Positions 22,661 through 36,500 are shown, numbered from the stretch's first letter. The stretch: 64,000 nt of DNA from Desmodus rotundus (GCF_022682495.2 NC_071398.1:96995705-97059704); one strand, 5' to 3'. A program made the numbers and translations. The notes: a model not told the origin generated them from the sequence alone.

Positions 22661-23539
22661 AGTCAGGAAGTAGTCTGTGTGCTCATTTGTTTTTTAAAAA
22701 GAGCAAACAAGAGAAAATAGGAAGGAGCCACCGAGAGCAGAAAATGTGAGGTGGGGATCAGGAGACCAAGGCCAGAGAGGCCCATGGGGTCCGAGTAGGG
22801 TAGGTTCAGACCAGTGAGACCCCACATTGTCATGGCCTCAGTCCTCTGCAGTCCCAAATCAATGTCAAGTACACATGTAAATTTATCTTTAGGTATATGT
22901 GAACACTGTATTAATAAATTATGGGCATCATTCGGAAATACACAAAGAAACATGAGAATATGGCATAAAGGTAAAATACATAACATTTTAAATATTTTTT
23001 ATTTAGTGGGGGAAATGTATTTTACTTGTTGCATTTATAATTTTATTATTAACTTCCCCGTGATACAGAGCAAGGGTACTGGCATCAATGTGTCTACTAA
23101 GTATTGCTAGAGCTTTCCTGTTTTCTTACTTTCTAGGTAAAAATACATATAAGCAGATGTTCTACTGGAGTCTCCTGCACTTGGGTGGATTTTGCACGAT
23201 AACCCGGGACGGAGAAACTAGGTTATGTAAGGAATAACCCCCATGAGAAATGACCGAGGTTTAAGTAAGCCGTGCTGTAGTAAGGAAGAAAATAAACAAA
23301 CCTACTGGATGAATACCTAGGAGATAAGACCAACAGGACTTATGCCTGGATGAGGGGAGACACACGAAGGAGAAGATTCCAGAACGGCATTCTGCTGGAG
23401 CCGCTTGCCATAACACTTAGTGGGTCTCAGTGAGCAGTGTCAATTCAGATGTGCAGTAAGAGTAAAATGCACACTGGATTTTGAAAAATTCATTCAGAAA
23501 ACTGTAAACTATCTCATTCAATGTTTTTAAATTGATCAC

Positions 23540-23993
23540 GTGACGATTAGTAAGCAGAAACCTCATGGAAACTGGAGTTGGGAGGGCCTGGAGAAGGAAG
23601 AGCTCCATGCTCTACCACTCACGCTCACAAACCCCAACAGGAAGAGACTTGCTCTCCCTTCGCACCAGGAAGGCATTTTTTCTATTCTGCTCCAGCAGAA
23701 GGGAAGAGGATCTCCTCACCTGGTAACCACTCTGCCAACGAAAGGCCGTTACGGCTCCGCCAATAAAAAGCCACTGCACTTCAAATTTTCGGTTTCCTCC
23801 AATGGACTCTGTTTGCAGCAGCTCCTCTGAGCTCCCCCTTTCCTCTATAAAAGAATGTGTCACCCCTTTGTTCTCCGGACTTACACGTGGTTCACCACAA
23901 GACTCCATGTCTTGAATTGCAATTCTTTGGTGTTCCCACAGAAACCCAGTTTGCTGGAGAATTATCAGGCTGTCTATTTGTTTAAGGTCAACA
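23540..23993 (+). mobile_element. Solo LTR, endogenous-retrovirus (ERV1-like)
   Basis: About 454 bp ending in CA (ggtcaaca), flanked by a 5-bp duplication atcac at 23535-23539 and 23994-23998. A TATA box (ctataaaag) near 23844, then a region such as gtggttcaccacaagactcc and a final ctggagaattatcaggctgt, match retroviral LTR 3' halves. The polyadenylation AATAAA appears changed to acagaaa. No internal viral genes are present. Confidence 0.65.
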
Positions 23994-24199
23994 ATCACAT
24001 GCTAAAATAATATCTTGAATACACTGGGTTAATAAAATCTAGTTTTAATGGTGATTTCACCTGCTTCCTTTTAGTTTTAATGTGGCAATCAGAAAATTTT
24101 AAATTATGTACGTGGCTTTCCTTATGTTTTTACTGGACGTTGTGCCGCTCTGGAAGATTCTGAAACTCCTGGGACCACCAACTCATAAGGAATAGAGGA

Positions 24200-24700
24200 G
24201 GAGGACCACATTTTTGAGAAGTAGGGGATCCGATGATGAATCCAGACGAGGCCATGCTGAATCTGATGTACCTGCGGGAAATGTGCGGAGATGTGACCTG
24301 ACACCTGAAGCAAACGCAGCAGTCAGGACTGGAGACGGAGATGTACATGGCATTGGCACGTATATCGGGCGGCGGTTAAAACTGAGTGACATGGACTTAG
24401 GCAGAATTGCGAGGAAACACCAGCATTTAAAAGGTGGTCAGAAAAGTGAAAAGAAATGTCAGAGGAACAAGAGCAGTGAGGTCATGGAAGTCCACGGCAA
24501 GGTGAAGTTCAAGGAGTGTGTGGCTGGGAGTGTCAGATTCAGCCCACACAGGGACGTTAAAGTGCATCGCAGACGTCACAGTGTCGTTAGCTGTGCCTGT
24601 CAGTGTGGTGTTGGGCTCAGAGTCCCTAGGGTTGAAAAGCGAAGGAAAGTAAAAAATGGAGATAAAGAGCTCTTCCCAGAGCAGCACGGAAGAGAGTTAA
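24200..24700 (-). mobile_element. L2 ORF2 fragment
   Basis: Reverse-orientation L2 coding remnant (for example cggagatgtgacctgac, agaggaacaagagcagtgag). It explains the long open frames seen here, which are not genes. Confidence 0.45.
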
Positions 24701-25234
24701 AACCAGAAAACTGAGTAGACACGGGGCTGCTGCTTCTGGTTTTCAGTTTGGGAGTTTTTTTATGGCAACAATTGAGCACGTTTATCGTTTGGGGGAAATA
24801 CGTGGTGGAGAGTAAAAGGCTGGTGATATAGGAGAGACAAGACGAGGATGAAGACGATGGGCGCGGATGGGATGAGGAGCCCAGGATGAGGCTGCCCTTC
24901 AGCAGGACGGGAGCCGCCTCATCTTGTGAGCCTGGGGGAGCGAGGGCAGGTGCAGGTCCTTTGAGTGGAGGGGGCAGAATGTTTGGGAAGGTTACATTTG
25001 ATCTTTCCAGCATTCATGATAAGAAAAGAGACTAAATTATCTGCAGGCGAGCGAGGGTGGGAGAAGTTGGACGGAAGGCTTGAGGACAGCGTGAAGCATT
25101 GGGACAAATGGTAATAGAATGAGAGTCACCAGAACTGGAATTCGGAAGAAATGGCTGACGAAACACAACACTGGAAAACTCCCAGAAGATAATAAAGGGG
25201 GGGATCCAGGTGACCTCGAGGATGATGAGGTCTT

Positions 25235-26395
25235 TTTAGAAAAAAACACCAAAGACAGAATCCATGAAGGAAATAAATGATAAGCTAGACTTCCTTAAAA
25301 TTAAAAACTCCTGCTCTATAAAAGACAGTATCAACCGAATTAGATGACAAGCCACAGAATGGCAGGAGATATTTGCAAAAGACAAATCTGACAAAGGAAT
25401 GTTACCCAAAATTTACAACCAAAAAAACCCCTTAAAACTCAATAAGAAAACAACCTGATTAAAAAATAGCCAAAGACTTTAATAGACACCTCACCAAAGG
25501 AGATATAAAGATGGCAAATAAGCATGTGAAGAGGCACTCTGCATCATATGTCACCAGGGAAATGCAAACTCAAACAACAATGAAATACCACTCCACACCT
25601 ATTAGAATGGCCCAAATCCGGAACATCGATTACGCCAAATGATGACCAGGATGTGGAACAACAAGAGGGGGGGAATGCAAAATGGTACAACTACTTCAGA
25701 AGACAGTTCGGTGCTCCTTTGGTATTCTCCGCAAAGACCTGAAAACATACACACACACACACACACACATATTTACAGCAGATTTATTCATAACTGCCAA
25801 AACTTGGAAGCAACCACGATGTCCTTTAGTGGGTGAATGGATAAATAAACTGTGGTCCATCTGGACGGTGGAATATTATAGAGCACTAAGAATAAATGAG
25901 CTACCAAGCCAGGAAAAGACACAAAAAAAAACTTAAATGATTATTACTAAGTAAAAGAAGGCAATCTGAGAAGCCTACATGCTACATGACTCCAACTGCG
26001 TCACATTCTGGAAAAGGCCAAACCGTGGAGACAATAAAAAGGTCAGCGGTTGCCAGGGGTGGGGTAGGGGAGGGAGAGATGACCAGGCAGAGCACTGAGG
26101 ATCTTTAGGGCAGTGAAAATACTCCATGTGATATTATAACTCTTGTCCAAACCCGTAGAAGGTACAGTATCAAGAGTGAACCCTAAGGTAAACTATGGAC
26201 TTTGGGTGATTAAAATATATCAATGTAGATTCATTCTTGATTAAATAAAAAGAACTATCATTCCTGTGAGTGATGCTAATATTGGGGGAGGTTTGCATGG
26301 GGGGAGAGGTATATGAAAAATCTCTGTACCTTCCTCTCAATTCCTTGTAAACTTAAAACTGCTCTAAAATAATAATGTCTTTTAAAAACTGGTTG
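25235..26395 (+). mobile_element. L1 fragment, 3' end of ORF2 plus 3' UTR (L1MA/L1MB type)
   Basis: 5'-truncated LINE-1. It carries the typical end of the reverse-transcriptase ORF in broken frames (for example gaatggataaataaactgtgg near 25837) and the 3' UTR with tttgggtgattaaaatat and aaaactgctctaaaataata near the end. A CA repeat has grown inside it at 25746-25770. It cannot encode an active protein. Confidence 0.9.
25746..25770. repeat. (CA)n inside the L1
   Basis: About twelve CA units expanded inside the L1 ORF2 remnant. Confidence 0.95.
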
Positions 26396-28448
26396 AAAGA
26401 AGAGAATGAAGATCATAAACTCGCAGGAACATAACGGCACAGCTGGATTATTGCCTCCAGCTGCGCTCTGCACACTTGATGTAAAAAACGATAAACGGGA
26501 ACTGACCCCGGGTTTTGCACGTCTGAACCCAAGTGACCTAAGCACATGGGTGTGAAGATGAGGAAGGTTTGGGGAAAGAGAGTAATTCAGGGGGTGACAT
26601 AGTCAATCTAGGCAGAGGGGCTGAGAGAGACGCAGAAAATGAAAAGGAAAGGACCAGAGAAACCAATGAGGTGGGGGGAAAAACCCAGATACTATGTAAA
26701 TAAAGGCAAGAATGGACTTCAGGGGATTTACAATGATGTGAAGCAATAAGTTGCCTGATTTTACTGGTACCATAGAATTTATCCCTCAAAGATACACCAC
26801 TGTTTCCAGGAAAATTGAATGTTATAAGCAAAACATGATATTTACTGAACATCGTTTCACCCAGTGGAACATTTAAGCGAGCTATATGGAAATTATGAGT
26901 GACAAATAGCAGTTACATTTGTAAAGAATCAACATAAAAATTAATTCAAATAGACCATTGCATTCTCCGACATTACGGTCACGTGCATTGAGAGAGGTTT
27001 TCTCACTCGGGGAGAAGAAAGGGAGAGAGGATGACAGTACACGTGGTGAAGGCACGTGGCCCACACCCCTCCAATGCCACCCACGGACGTGTATTCAGCC
27101 CTGAACACTGTCGCTGAGTTGCTGTCATAGAAAGCTGAAGACCCTCTGTTCCAACCCCAGCCTTTTCTTTTCCAACAGAGAAGCATATTTGCCACAAATG
27201 GATTTGGGTTTTCCCCAATGACAATCAGCTCAAAATAAGAATCAAGATGAAACAATTCCAAATGTACGTTGCAGAGAAGAATCGAGGGAGACAGAAATCA
27301 CAAAATCAAGTCAAACAGTGCAAAGAGCCAGCAGAGGGCAAGCATTCAGGAAAAACCGCCAGCACGCAAGAAGTAAGAACTTTGAGGGGAAACTAACAGA
27401 ATAAAACACAGGCAAGTAAGTGGGAAAAGAAGACAAAGACAAATAAAACTTCCAAAGAACGTCGAGACAAATGGGATTGACTGTAGAATCTCTTCACAGA
27501 GGACAATCTGAAATGCTAATTTCATATTCCACAATAAATCCATCAACACTCAGCACAATAACCACTTACAGCCTCTTAGCATTTGAATATCAAACTCTGC
27601 TTTTGTTTTGAGTGCCCAAGTAAACAAGAGCGAGCAAGCCCGTAATTACAGGACTGGAAGGGACCTGGAGGGCAGATAGGGCACGTTCTTATTTGTAAGG
27701 TTTAAAACAAACCAATTTTTAAAATTTACTACCATGAATAACCTCCAAGCTTCTCATGCCAAATACAGAAACTTTGAAAGCAAGAGCAGCAAATGCAATA
27801 GCCTGGCCCTTCCCGTAGTGACCGGCCTGCTCTAGAGAGTGGGTGTCCGCCTTAGTTCCCTTCATGCTGTAAGAGGCCAGGCCTTGCAGGGTTGGCAAAA
27901 CCTGTACGTTAGGGGTAAGTCTGGACCTCAACATCTGGCCAGCACACTGGGTCATAAAATTAATACACAGACAAGGAATCAACAGATGAGGAGGACATAA
28001 CAGTGCATCTGGAAAAGTTCTAATGGGGCCAAGGCTTTGGGTCTTGAACTTCATTTGTGAGCGAGCAGGGCGTTTTGACCTTGGCCTTGCTTATGGGAGA
28101 TCATGCAAGTTGTTCTCACTCTGCATCTGACTTTTAACTGCTGTCACCTGGGAGGAGTTTGTAAACCCCTGACCGTTAGATATTTGTATCTTGGTAAATG
28201 ACAGACGCTTATGGAGAGGCTGTGCCTGTGGATGAGTGAGTAGCTGCTTCTGTAAAGGTAGCTCACACACCGCAGGGCCTACGTGGGTGCCTGGGCCCAG
28301 CAAAGGCACCGGCCAGCTGCTCACTACCTTTGGGAGCGTGGGCACCCTCAGGATATATGTAGGCTTGTCCTGGAATTGGCTGGCAGAGATTTTTCTAAGT
28401 AACTATAGGGAAGACTTTGGCAGGAGGGGGACAAAATTTACTACTTTT

Positions 28449-28663
28449 TTTTTAACCCTTGCCCAAGGCTGTATTTATTGATTTTAGAGAGGGATGGGGA
28501 GGGGATAGAGAGAGAAAGAGAAAAACATCTATTGGTTGCCTCCCACACGGGCCCCAACCAGGGATGCAACCTGCAACCAAGGTATGTGCTCTGACCAATG
28601 ATCGAACCCGCAACCTCTTGGTGCACGGGATGAAGCTCCCGCCGAGTCACCTAGGCAGGGCTC
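28449..28663 (-). mobile_element. VES-type SINE, long form
   Basis: Minus-strand copy with a tRNA-like head near 28662, a B-box-like gggttcgatca, and a CT-rich body ending in a short A-tail (poly-T on plus). Target-site duplication atttac(t/c)acttt t at 28436-28448 and 28664-28676, one mismatch. Confidence 0.9.
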
Positions 28664-30409
28664 ATTTACCACTTTTCAAAGGAAGGCGGACAAGGCCTGT
28701 AAGTAAGGCGGACAGAACATTCCCGAGGGTCCCGCTTTGAGGGATTAGTTCCAGGCCCGGTAGGGGATACGAAGTGCTGCATCAGTGGCTCTCGGTGTGT
28801 CCCTGCACGCAGAGCCAGGGTGAGGAGGGGCCTGCAGAGAGCCAACCTTAACTCCTGGGACCTACTCACAGATCCAAGGGTCACTGCCACCCCGGCACAC
28901 ATTTTCAAACTGGCTCTGGATTAATCTATAGGAGGAAGACAGTTTCCTCAGGAGGCCGAGCCTTCTCAGATCAAGAAGTGATGTAACAAGGGGCAGGAAG
29001 GGAAAACACAGAGGAAAGTAAAATGATGAGGTTTTGAATACGCCACACAGGAGAGAAAGGTAACATACATAAGACCTGGTGACCAGGGCTGCCCCGTGCA
29101 AACCCTTGAACTTGGAAACACACGGCAGTGTCTGAAGCACTAAGATTGTCTAGATGGATGTCCCCTTAATGGTAAGTATACCGCACAAAATTCTCCTCCT
29201 GGGGAGATGTTTCCCCCAGTACATGCAGAGGTTCACAGACAACAGAGAAAATGGGCAGCCTGGAAGGGCCAGACCCAGGAAGCTTTTCTCTGCCTGCCTC
29301 TCTCCTTCAGACCTCCCGAGTGCTGGCTATGCTCTTGACTGCAGCTAGGAGAGGGGGCCGGGGACACCGATGTCACCTGGGATCACTGCTGTAAAGGCTA
29401 GAAAGTGAATGTGTTTTGTTAGATAAGGCTGACGTGAAGCTAGGTCTGGGATTATTTTTTTTCTTACTCCATGCTTTATTTGTAAAGTACGGGAGGGCTG
29501 CAGGGACTCCTCACCTCCAGAGCCCAAAAGGCACAGCCCATTCTCAAGGTGGCCAGCTCAGGATACGGCGATGAAGGGGCCCCAAGTCCACCTGGACAGC
29601 AAAGCCTCTTTGGTTGAGACCAAGAGGGTAAGATGTGGGGAAGACTTCAACTTGAGGTTCCATAAGTACCTTTGACTTTTCAAACTCCTCTGGGAATGCA
29701 ATCTTAGGACTAATTTCTGAGAACTTCCTGGTGGGAGGAGATCATATTCACACTGAACACATGTTTATTTCATCGATGTTTTCTACTGAGTGTAATATTA
29801 GAATAGATTAATGATGTCTTTGATCACTGAAGGATCTCTGATAGGCTACGGCAACAACATGGCTGGATGCAATGTGAAACAAGAAATAAAATAAGGAGGA
29901 GACACTTAACCTTGGGTACAGACTGGCCTTTGGGTGGATCTTCCTATGCATTGTCTTGACCCACTTCAGAGTCTTCCATCCACTGGCTGTTCTAGGAGGA
30001 TGCTCCAAGGAGCCACGATTAGCTCTGGGGGAGTGGCTTCAAGCAGGAAGGAGCAGGACCCATAGACTATGGATCTCTTCCTCCTCCAAGGGCTGGCCAC
30101 ACCCCTGGTGAACCTGGCTTAACCATTAAACCCAATGGAGTAAAAGGCAGGGGAAGGCTAAGGAAGGTTGCACAGGGATGGGGAATGGAGGGGCACTCCT
30201 ATTGTTTCCTCACTCCTTCGACCCGAGAGGAGTACAGTGATTTCTCAGGTTGGTGCCTGTGGAAAGTTCAATAAGGAAGTGTGGTCCAGGTCCTTTCTCT
30301 GCCCCACCCGCTTCTTCTCAGGAGCCAGATGCCCACAGAAAATGTATGTTCCAACACAGGCAGGAAGGGAGGGCTGCACGCCTGCAGTTTTGAGTGATAC
30401 ATTTAATTC

Positions 30410-30565
30410 AGGAAAGTGTTCCAAGGTGTTGCTAAGTCAGTTGACCAGTATCTATGAATGTCCACGGTGGACCAAGCCCTGTGCCAGGTGCCCTGTCCCT
30501 AGGATCACAAAGGTGGCCACAGTGAGTACACCCAGGTGTGTCTTATCAGTGGGTTGCACACGTGA
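30410..30565 (-). mobile_element. L2/MIR-like fragment
   Basis: ccaagccctgtgccaggtgc followed by ctaggatcacaaaggtggcc resembles a reverse L2 3' end. Weak. Confidence 0.4.
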
Positions 30566-30889
30566 AAAAACAGGTGTTTGATCTGAGGAACTAACCTATG
30601 TCTGGGACAAAGAAGCTGTGACTATGAGCAGGTAAAGTGAAGCACAGCTAAAGGGATTTAAAGGATAATTGAAACAAGGCACAAAATAATCAAATATTTG
30701 GTGAAATATTATTTGTTTTGCTCTGAAGACTCTACAAAATACTACTGTGAATGAGTTGGCTGAGTGGCATTGGTTGGTTTGGATGTTCTTTTCATGGTTT
30801 GACTTTCTAGGAAACCAGAGCACAGTTTCGTAGTAAAACAGACACAGGGAAGAATACAATTTGACTCCACTTCTAGGAGTTCAAGGATG

Positions 30890-31075
30890 AAAACAATAGC
30901 TCACAACACTGAACACTGAATACTGAGCCCTGAGCCAGGCATTGTGCTGAGAGCTCCATGTGGATTCTTTTAATTCATGTAATATTTTCCTTATGTGACA
31001 GAGGAGGAAACTGCATCAGGTGCCTGTTTCATGGCCAAGTCCATGCGCGTAACCCACAGGCCTTCCTCACAGGAG
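30890..31075 (+). mobile_element. MIR SINE relic
   Basis: Sense MIR: gagccaggcattgtgctgag, attcttttaattcatgtaat, gacagaggaggaaactgcat. Confidence 0.65.
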
Positions 31076-31798
31076 CTCATGCACGTTCACCATTTTGCTC
31101 CACCTTGCAGAGGGTTGAGCGTCTTGGCACCTGAGTAACATCACATCGCCCTGGAGGTCTGACTGCAGAGTCCCGGCCCTTAACCCACAACACAGACAAG
31201 GACGCTGGTCGCAGTATTGCTTCTAGCAGCTGCGGGACACTGGCCATTCGCCTACCTGGAAACTGGTTAACAGAGTCTGACATACTCTTTGGATCTGTTC
31301 GATTGCAAGCTGAGCAAAAACGCCTACTAAATGATGCAGGAAGATATTTTTGCGGAGTGGTGCTAACACTGGGCGGGGTCTAGAGCTGACTCCCAGACTC
31401 GCCTCGTAGTTGGGCTGTTGTCAGGGTGACACTGGTGAGTCTCTTCGCTGCTACTTCCTCCTATGTGACATGGGACAGTAACATAGAACTGGTGTGCAGG
31501 TCATGAGTTACTAAGTATCAAGGACTTATACCAGTACCTATTAGTATTAATACATGCGGTATTATTTCAGTTATATCTGTTAATGCAAGGATAGAGAAAG
31601 ACTGTGATATACACCAAAATATTAACTAAGATTGAAAAGTAGTCATGAGATACAGTGTTATTTTTATTTCCTCCTTCAATTTCCCTGTATTTCCCATATT
31701 TTCCTATAGTATTCATATTACTAAAAATACAAGTTGCCATCACATTATTGGTTGCTTGCTTCAGTCAGTCAATTTTCTCTCTTTTTAGAAAGAAAATT

Positions 31799-31820
31799 CT
31801 CTCTCTCTCTCTCTCGCTCT
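31799..31820. repeat. (CT)n repeat
   Basis: CT units with one CG interruption. Confidence 0.9.
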
Positions 31821-32781
31821 TTCATTTCTTGCGATTCCCTCTGGTGTATAATGAACACAGCATGTTGGAACACTGAGGGGGATTACGAATATCCCACTAG
31901 TGAGTAACTCCACAGCACAACGCGAAGAGAAAGGATTCTGGAATATTACACAGGAAATCACCACGACGACAGAAGACTACTTTAAATAAGGAACTGGTCT
32001 GATGGACCGAGAACATATTACCAGTGTGCACGAGAAACCGACTGGAAATAAGAAACCGACATTTAACGGTCATATCAAACCCCCTTCTCATTTGACGATA
32101 TGGCTGCCAAAACGATAACAAATTTGTTTTCTCTGTAAAAGCCAACCTTTACCTAAAAACACTGGTGTAAGTTTAAATCCGAACCATGTAAATAAAATGT
32201 TGTAAGTTAAGCAGAATTCCAAGTCTCTGTTTCATAAAACAGCCTCTCTAGGTAGCCCTCGCCCACTTTTTTTGGACTGCCCCCCTCCACAAGGACTCCA
32301 CTGAGGGTGTGCCCACGTCTCCCATTCACCCTGCGACTGGCTGGACCATCTTCCCAGAACACCAGCCCCCGCTCACAGAACGGGTGCACTTTCCTTGCCT
32401 CTGTGCTCACCAGGCTATTATATTATCTTGATTCTCAAATGTAACTCCTAAGGAATTCCTTCCCTTCCATTGTTTCCCAGGATTTTCCTGACTGCCTGTT
32501 TACCCGTGACTGCTGCCACAGGCACAGCTGTTCCTGAAGCGTTCGCCGAGAGGGAGCTGTTTCTTCTCAGTCTGTTCACCTAAACCTCTGCGGGACCCAG
32601 GCCATTAACCGTGATGAAAATCAGGACTCCGCTTTTTCCACTTTTCCCTGTGTCTCTGTTCCATGTGCAGAGCTCCCTTTGAAGTTAATGGGGGCCCTCC
32701 ATGTGGAAGAGATTCCAAGTGATACAAAACAGAGTGAGAACGAAGCCCGTCATCTATTTCTCACGTTCAAGGGCAAAAATG

Positions 32782-32797
32782 CACACACACACACACA
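32782..32797. repeat. (CA)n repeat
   Basis: Eight CA units. Confidence 0.9.
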
Positions 32798-32874
32798 GAA
32801 AGAGATACTGCATAATTAGCAGGGTCTGAGTAGAATTTGGACACTGTCCTAAAAATAATTCGGACAGCATCTTT

Positions 32875-32893
32875 GAGAGAGAGAGAGAGAGAG
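32875..32893. repeat. (GA)n repeat
   Basis: About nine GA units. Confidence 0.9.
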
Positions 32894-32929
32894 GGGAAAA
32901 AAAGCACCTTAGTAAACGTTTATGAGTTC

Positions 32930-34060
32930 ATGTACTAGAAAATGAGTGAGTCCCTTATCTGGGTCAGGCAGCACATTGGAAATACAAGGCTAAGTCGAAA
33001 AATAAGAATAAAACAAAAAACCAGGCACAGTCCCTGCACTTGGTGGAGCTTACAGACAAATGGGACTAGGCGCTGAGCAAAGACTCCCACAGATCAGTGT
33101 GAAGTGACCGCTGCGGTGGCTGCCGCCAGGACGTGGACAGCTCCGACTGGCACTGGTACAGGGAGAGCCGCATGCTGGGGAGCCCAGCACCTGCATTGGA
33201 CTCTGAAGGATGTGTCGTGGGAGACAGGGCGCCCCCGACACAGGGACGAAGGGTGAGCCTGTGCAAGACCACCCCGGCGGGGAGGAGAACCATACCCGGC
33301 GTGTGACTTACGTGAAGAAATTTGGTCTTCATCCTAAGAGGAATGGAAAGCCTTCGAAGTGTTTCAAGCGGGGCAGCCATGTAAGATTTGCTTCTAGCTC
33401 TGGTTGGGTGATGAGATTAGAGGGAGGGGAAGGATGCAGGGGATCAGACAGAATCCGGGGGTCAGGGTCCTAGGTCACAGATGGTGACAACTTTGACAAG
33501 AGGGGTGGAAAGGAACATTTAGAGAAGTGGGCACATTTGAAGGATATTTAGGAAGAAAATTATTACAACAATGAGGAAGTGGAGGTGGAAGAGGAGGGGA
33601 AGGCAGTGTCAGGGGGAACTCCCAAAGTTTAGTTTCTGACGCTGGACCTGCTCTGGCGGCAAATTCATTGAGAGAGAGGAGACTACGGTCAGGGGAGCGG
33701 ATGCGTCCTCTGCACACAAAAAGAGAACCACAGTCGGTGGAGAAGTCTCAGTCAGATACACAGATCTGTGAATCATTGATTGCAGGAGTCAATGGAGCCT
33801 CAGGTAGGAAAAGATAACAAGGTAAGAGCCTGAGGGAGAAGAGAAGAGGAGCTGGGGCTGAGCCTTGAGGGCAGCCAACAGGTTATGGCCAGGTAGAGAG
33901 GATGAACCTACACAGGAGACCAAGGCACAGCTAGAAGGGCAGGACAAAAGCAGAATACAGCTTCCTCGGGAGAGAATGTTTTAATAAGAGAAGGATGAAA
34001 GTGTCTGATGCTGCTGTGAGGGAAAGTGGGATTCAGAGCAAAAAGAAATATTCCCTGGTT
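32930..34060 (-). mobile_element. L2 fragments, reverse
   Basis: gggtcaggcagcacattgga, gcacttggtggagcttacag and tcatcctaagaggaatggaa follow the order of a reversed L2. Parts after 33500 (ttgcaggagtcaatggagcc, gctgagccttgagggcagcc) continue the match, with breaks. Confidence 0.55.
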
Positions 34061-34112
34061 TGGGTACCATGGAGGTTACTGAAGAGATAATAGTCAAAAC
34101 ATTTAACACCTA

Positions 34113-34307
34113 GCCCTGGCCGGGTAGCTCAGATGGTTAGAGCTGGGTCCCCATACACTAAGTTTGTGGGTTCAATCCCCAGTCAGGGCACATACAAGAG
34201 TCAACCAATTAATGTATAAATAAGTAAAATGACAAATCAATCAATCAATTAATCCCTCTTCTTTTCCTTCTCTCCTTTCCTCTCTCTTAATAAATAATTT
34301 TTTTTTA
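34113..34307 (+). mobile_element. VES-type SINE
   Basis: Plus-strand copy starting gccctggccgggtagctc, with B box gggttcaatcccc and a CT-rich tail ending in A/T-rich sequence. A short duplication atttaaca lies on both sides (34101-34108 and 34308-34315). Confidence 0.9.
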
Positions 34308-35129
34308 ATTTAACAATTAGTATGGCATCAACCTGACAAGTCTAAAGGGGTGTGGGGGGTCCCAGTGCTAGAGCAGGGTATGGGAGGCCCCTTCTGGACT
34401 GAACCTCTGCCTTTAATGTGGATAAGGGGGAGTTTGGGGCAGAGGAGGGGTCTGAGAGAGAAGCCTCAGCATCTCCGATGACGGGCAGGCACCTGGGGGA
34501 GCAGCCAGTTACAATCGGTGTGAAAGCACCCACTATTTGAACAGCCACCGTGGCTCCACTAACACGCGCTGGCTGCACCGCCTGGCCAGGCGCTGTCTCT
34601 GTGGCTTGGTGGGGAGGGAGCCAGGTCAGAGGGGATGGGTGACGGAGTGGAAGGTCTCCCATGACACTCTGATTTCAAATGATGGATTGATGCCTTCACA
34701 GCATCTCCTGGATGCAAATAAAAGAGGCAAAACAAAGAATTGGCCAGGGAAGAAAACCTAACATCAAAGAGAGAACCCGTTTTAGAGAAGTTCCTGGAAA
34801 TTCTGGCCCATCAGGAGAAACAACAAGATGTGTGCTCACGCAATCACTCAGGTTAAAGTGTTTGAAGAACAAAGTCCCTAACACACTGACTTTTCCAAAA
34901 CAGCCCTTCAAAAAGTGGTAGCTCTGATTACAATGTGATTGTTTAAAAACCAGATGTGCCAGGGAGTGACGGGTAGAAATATAAATGCACGTAGCAGTCT
35001 CTCAGTAACGTAACACTCTAAGAAAAAAAAAGAATCAACTTGTGATACAATGAATAACAAAGAAGCTCCAGTATGGAGGAGATATGGATCTCCTCCTTCT
35101 TTGCACGTCTACTTTGTTCTCTGTCTAAA

Positions 35130-35375
35130 CGCAGCACTGACATCATCTTGCTTTGAATTATTCTGCATTTACTCGCTGCGTGAATTTGGGCAAGTAACGA
35201 TCGAACCGAGCCTCATTTTTCTGTTTTTATTTTTCATCTGAGAATTGGAGCTGATAATCTCAACTCCAATCGATGTTACAAGGGTTAAGTGAGATGAATA
35301 GACCTCAAGTACTCAGCAGCGTGTCTGGCATGTAGTAAATGTTCAATAAATGGTAGATGTTATTACCAAGAAGAG
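35130..35375 (-). mobile_element. MIR SINE relic
   Basis: Reverse MIR: cgtgaatttgggcaagtaac, agcctcatttttctg, agggttaagtgagatga, gtgtctggcatgtagtaaat, gttcaataaatggtag. Confidence 0.72.
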
Positions 35376-36009
35376 ACTAACTGGGCTTTAATGCTCCTTT
35401 GGAATACTTGAACTTGCCCTAGGTCACAGGATAGTCGATAAATTATTGGTACAATAGCTTCAAACCAGGGCAATACCCAAACCAGCAGCTTTCAGTAAAC
35501 GTACGGCAGGTGTTCTGTACAGTTGCAAGGTCTGGGAGACACGTGGGTAAAGGTCAAGGGTGATGAGTGAAGAACTCTCCTATCTGAATGATAGCAACAC
35601 CTGCTGAGTCTAAGTACAACTCATAGTTGAGTGGTTAGCCCTAAATGTCAATCAAGTATAATTCAGTTTCACTGTAAGACTGGAACTGAATACATTCAGA
35701 ATCCCATTTCAGAGCTACAGGTAATCACTTTTCTGGTGACATAGTTGGGCAGGAAACTTGAGTGGAGTGGGCCCCACAGGCAAGTCTGAAATGACAACTC
35801 TGAGTAACAATTACATCTCAGACCCATTTTTTCCCTCTAGATGACAAAAAGTAACAAAGTTAATATGCAACCTTAAGATATTCTAGATTTTCCCCTCTGA
35901 ATGTTGACATCACAGCTTATAAGCCATTCTTTTCATAGCCCACCTACAGGACTGGCCATCCGCTTCCAGGTTTTTATGTACATAATCCTTTCTCCTATGC
36001 AACAGTGGT

Positions 36010-36500
36010 TTTGTGGACACCTATCACGAGCGGATTCTAGGTTGGATCCAGAAAATATAGCAGTGAGCTCGGCGACAAAGGTCCCTGACCTCCCAGAGCT
36101 CACAAGCAAGTGGCGGAGAAGAACGGTAAACCAGGAAACACGCAAACACTGGGTCGGGGAGGCCCTCATTCCTGTGGGAACATACAGCAAGCTGGCAGGG
36201 AAAACACTCCTTGGGGAGTGCTACGTAACCCAAAGAAAATGAGGAGGATGTTTGCTGCTCGGGCAAAAGTAAAAAAGATGTTCCAGGCGCAGGAAAGAGC
36301 ACATTCAAAGCCCCAGCAGGGACAGAGCCTGGACCATGAAGACCCTCCCTGGAGGTCACTGTTGCTGGCCCACAGCATTCGGGAGTGTCAGGGGACAGGA
36401 GGAGCGAGAAGCAGGCCGGGGACAGATAAGAGAGGGTACCATGTGGTCTCCGTCCTCAAGGTAAAGAAGTACTTTTGAGTGGTTGTGAGGGAGCAAGGGG
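36010..36500 (-). mobile_element. L2 fragment, reverse
   Basis: caaaggtccctgacctccca, gagctcacaagcaagtgg and gttccaggcgcaggaaagag follow a reversed L2. Overlapping open frames are by-products. Confidence 0.52.

Noticed and set aside
24214..24714. 166-codon open frame rich in Arg/Lys
   Set aside because: It is the antisense side of an L2-like relic and shows no domain.
25235..26395. Functional reverse transcriptase
   Set aside because: Only the last part of L1 ORF2 remains and its frame is broken by substitutions, deletions and a CA expansion.
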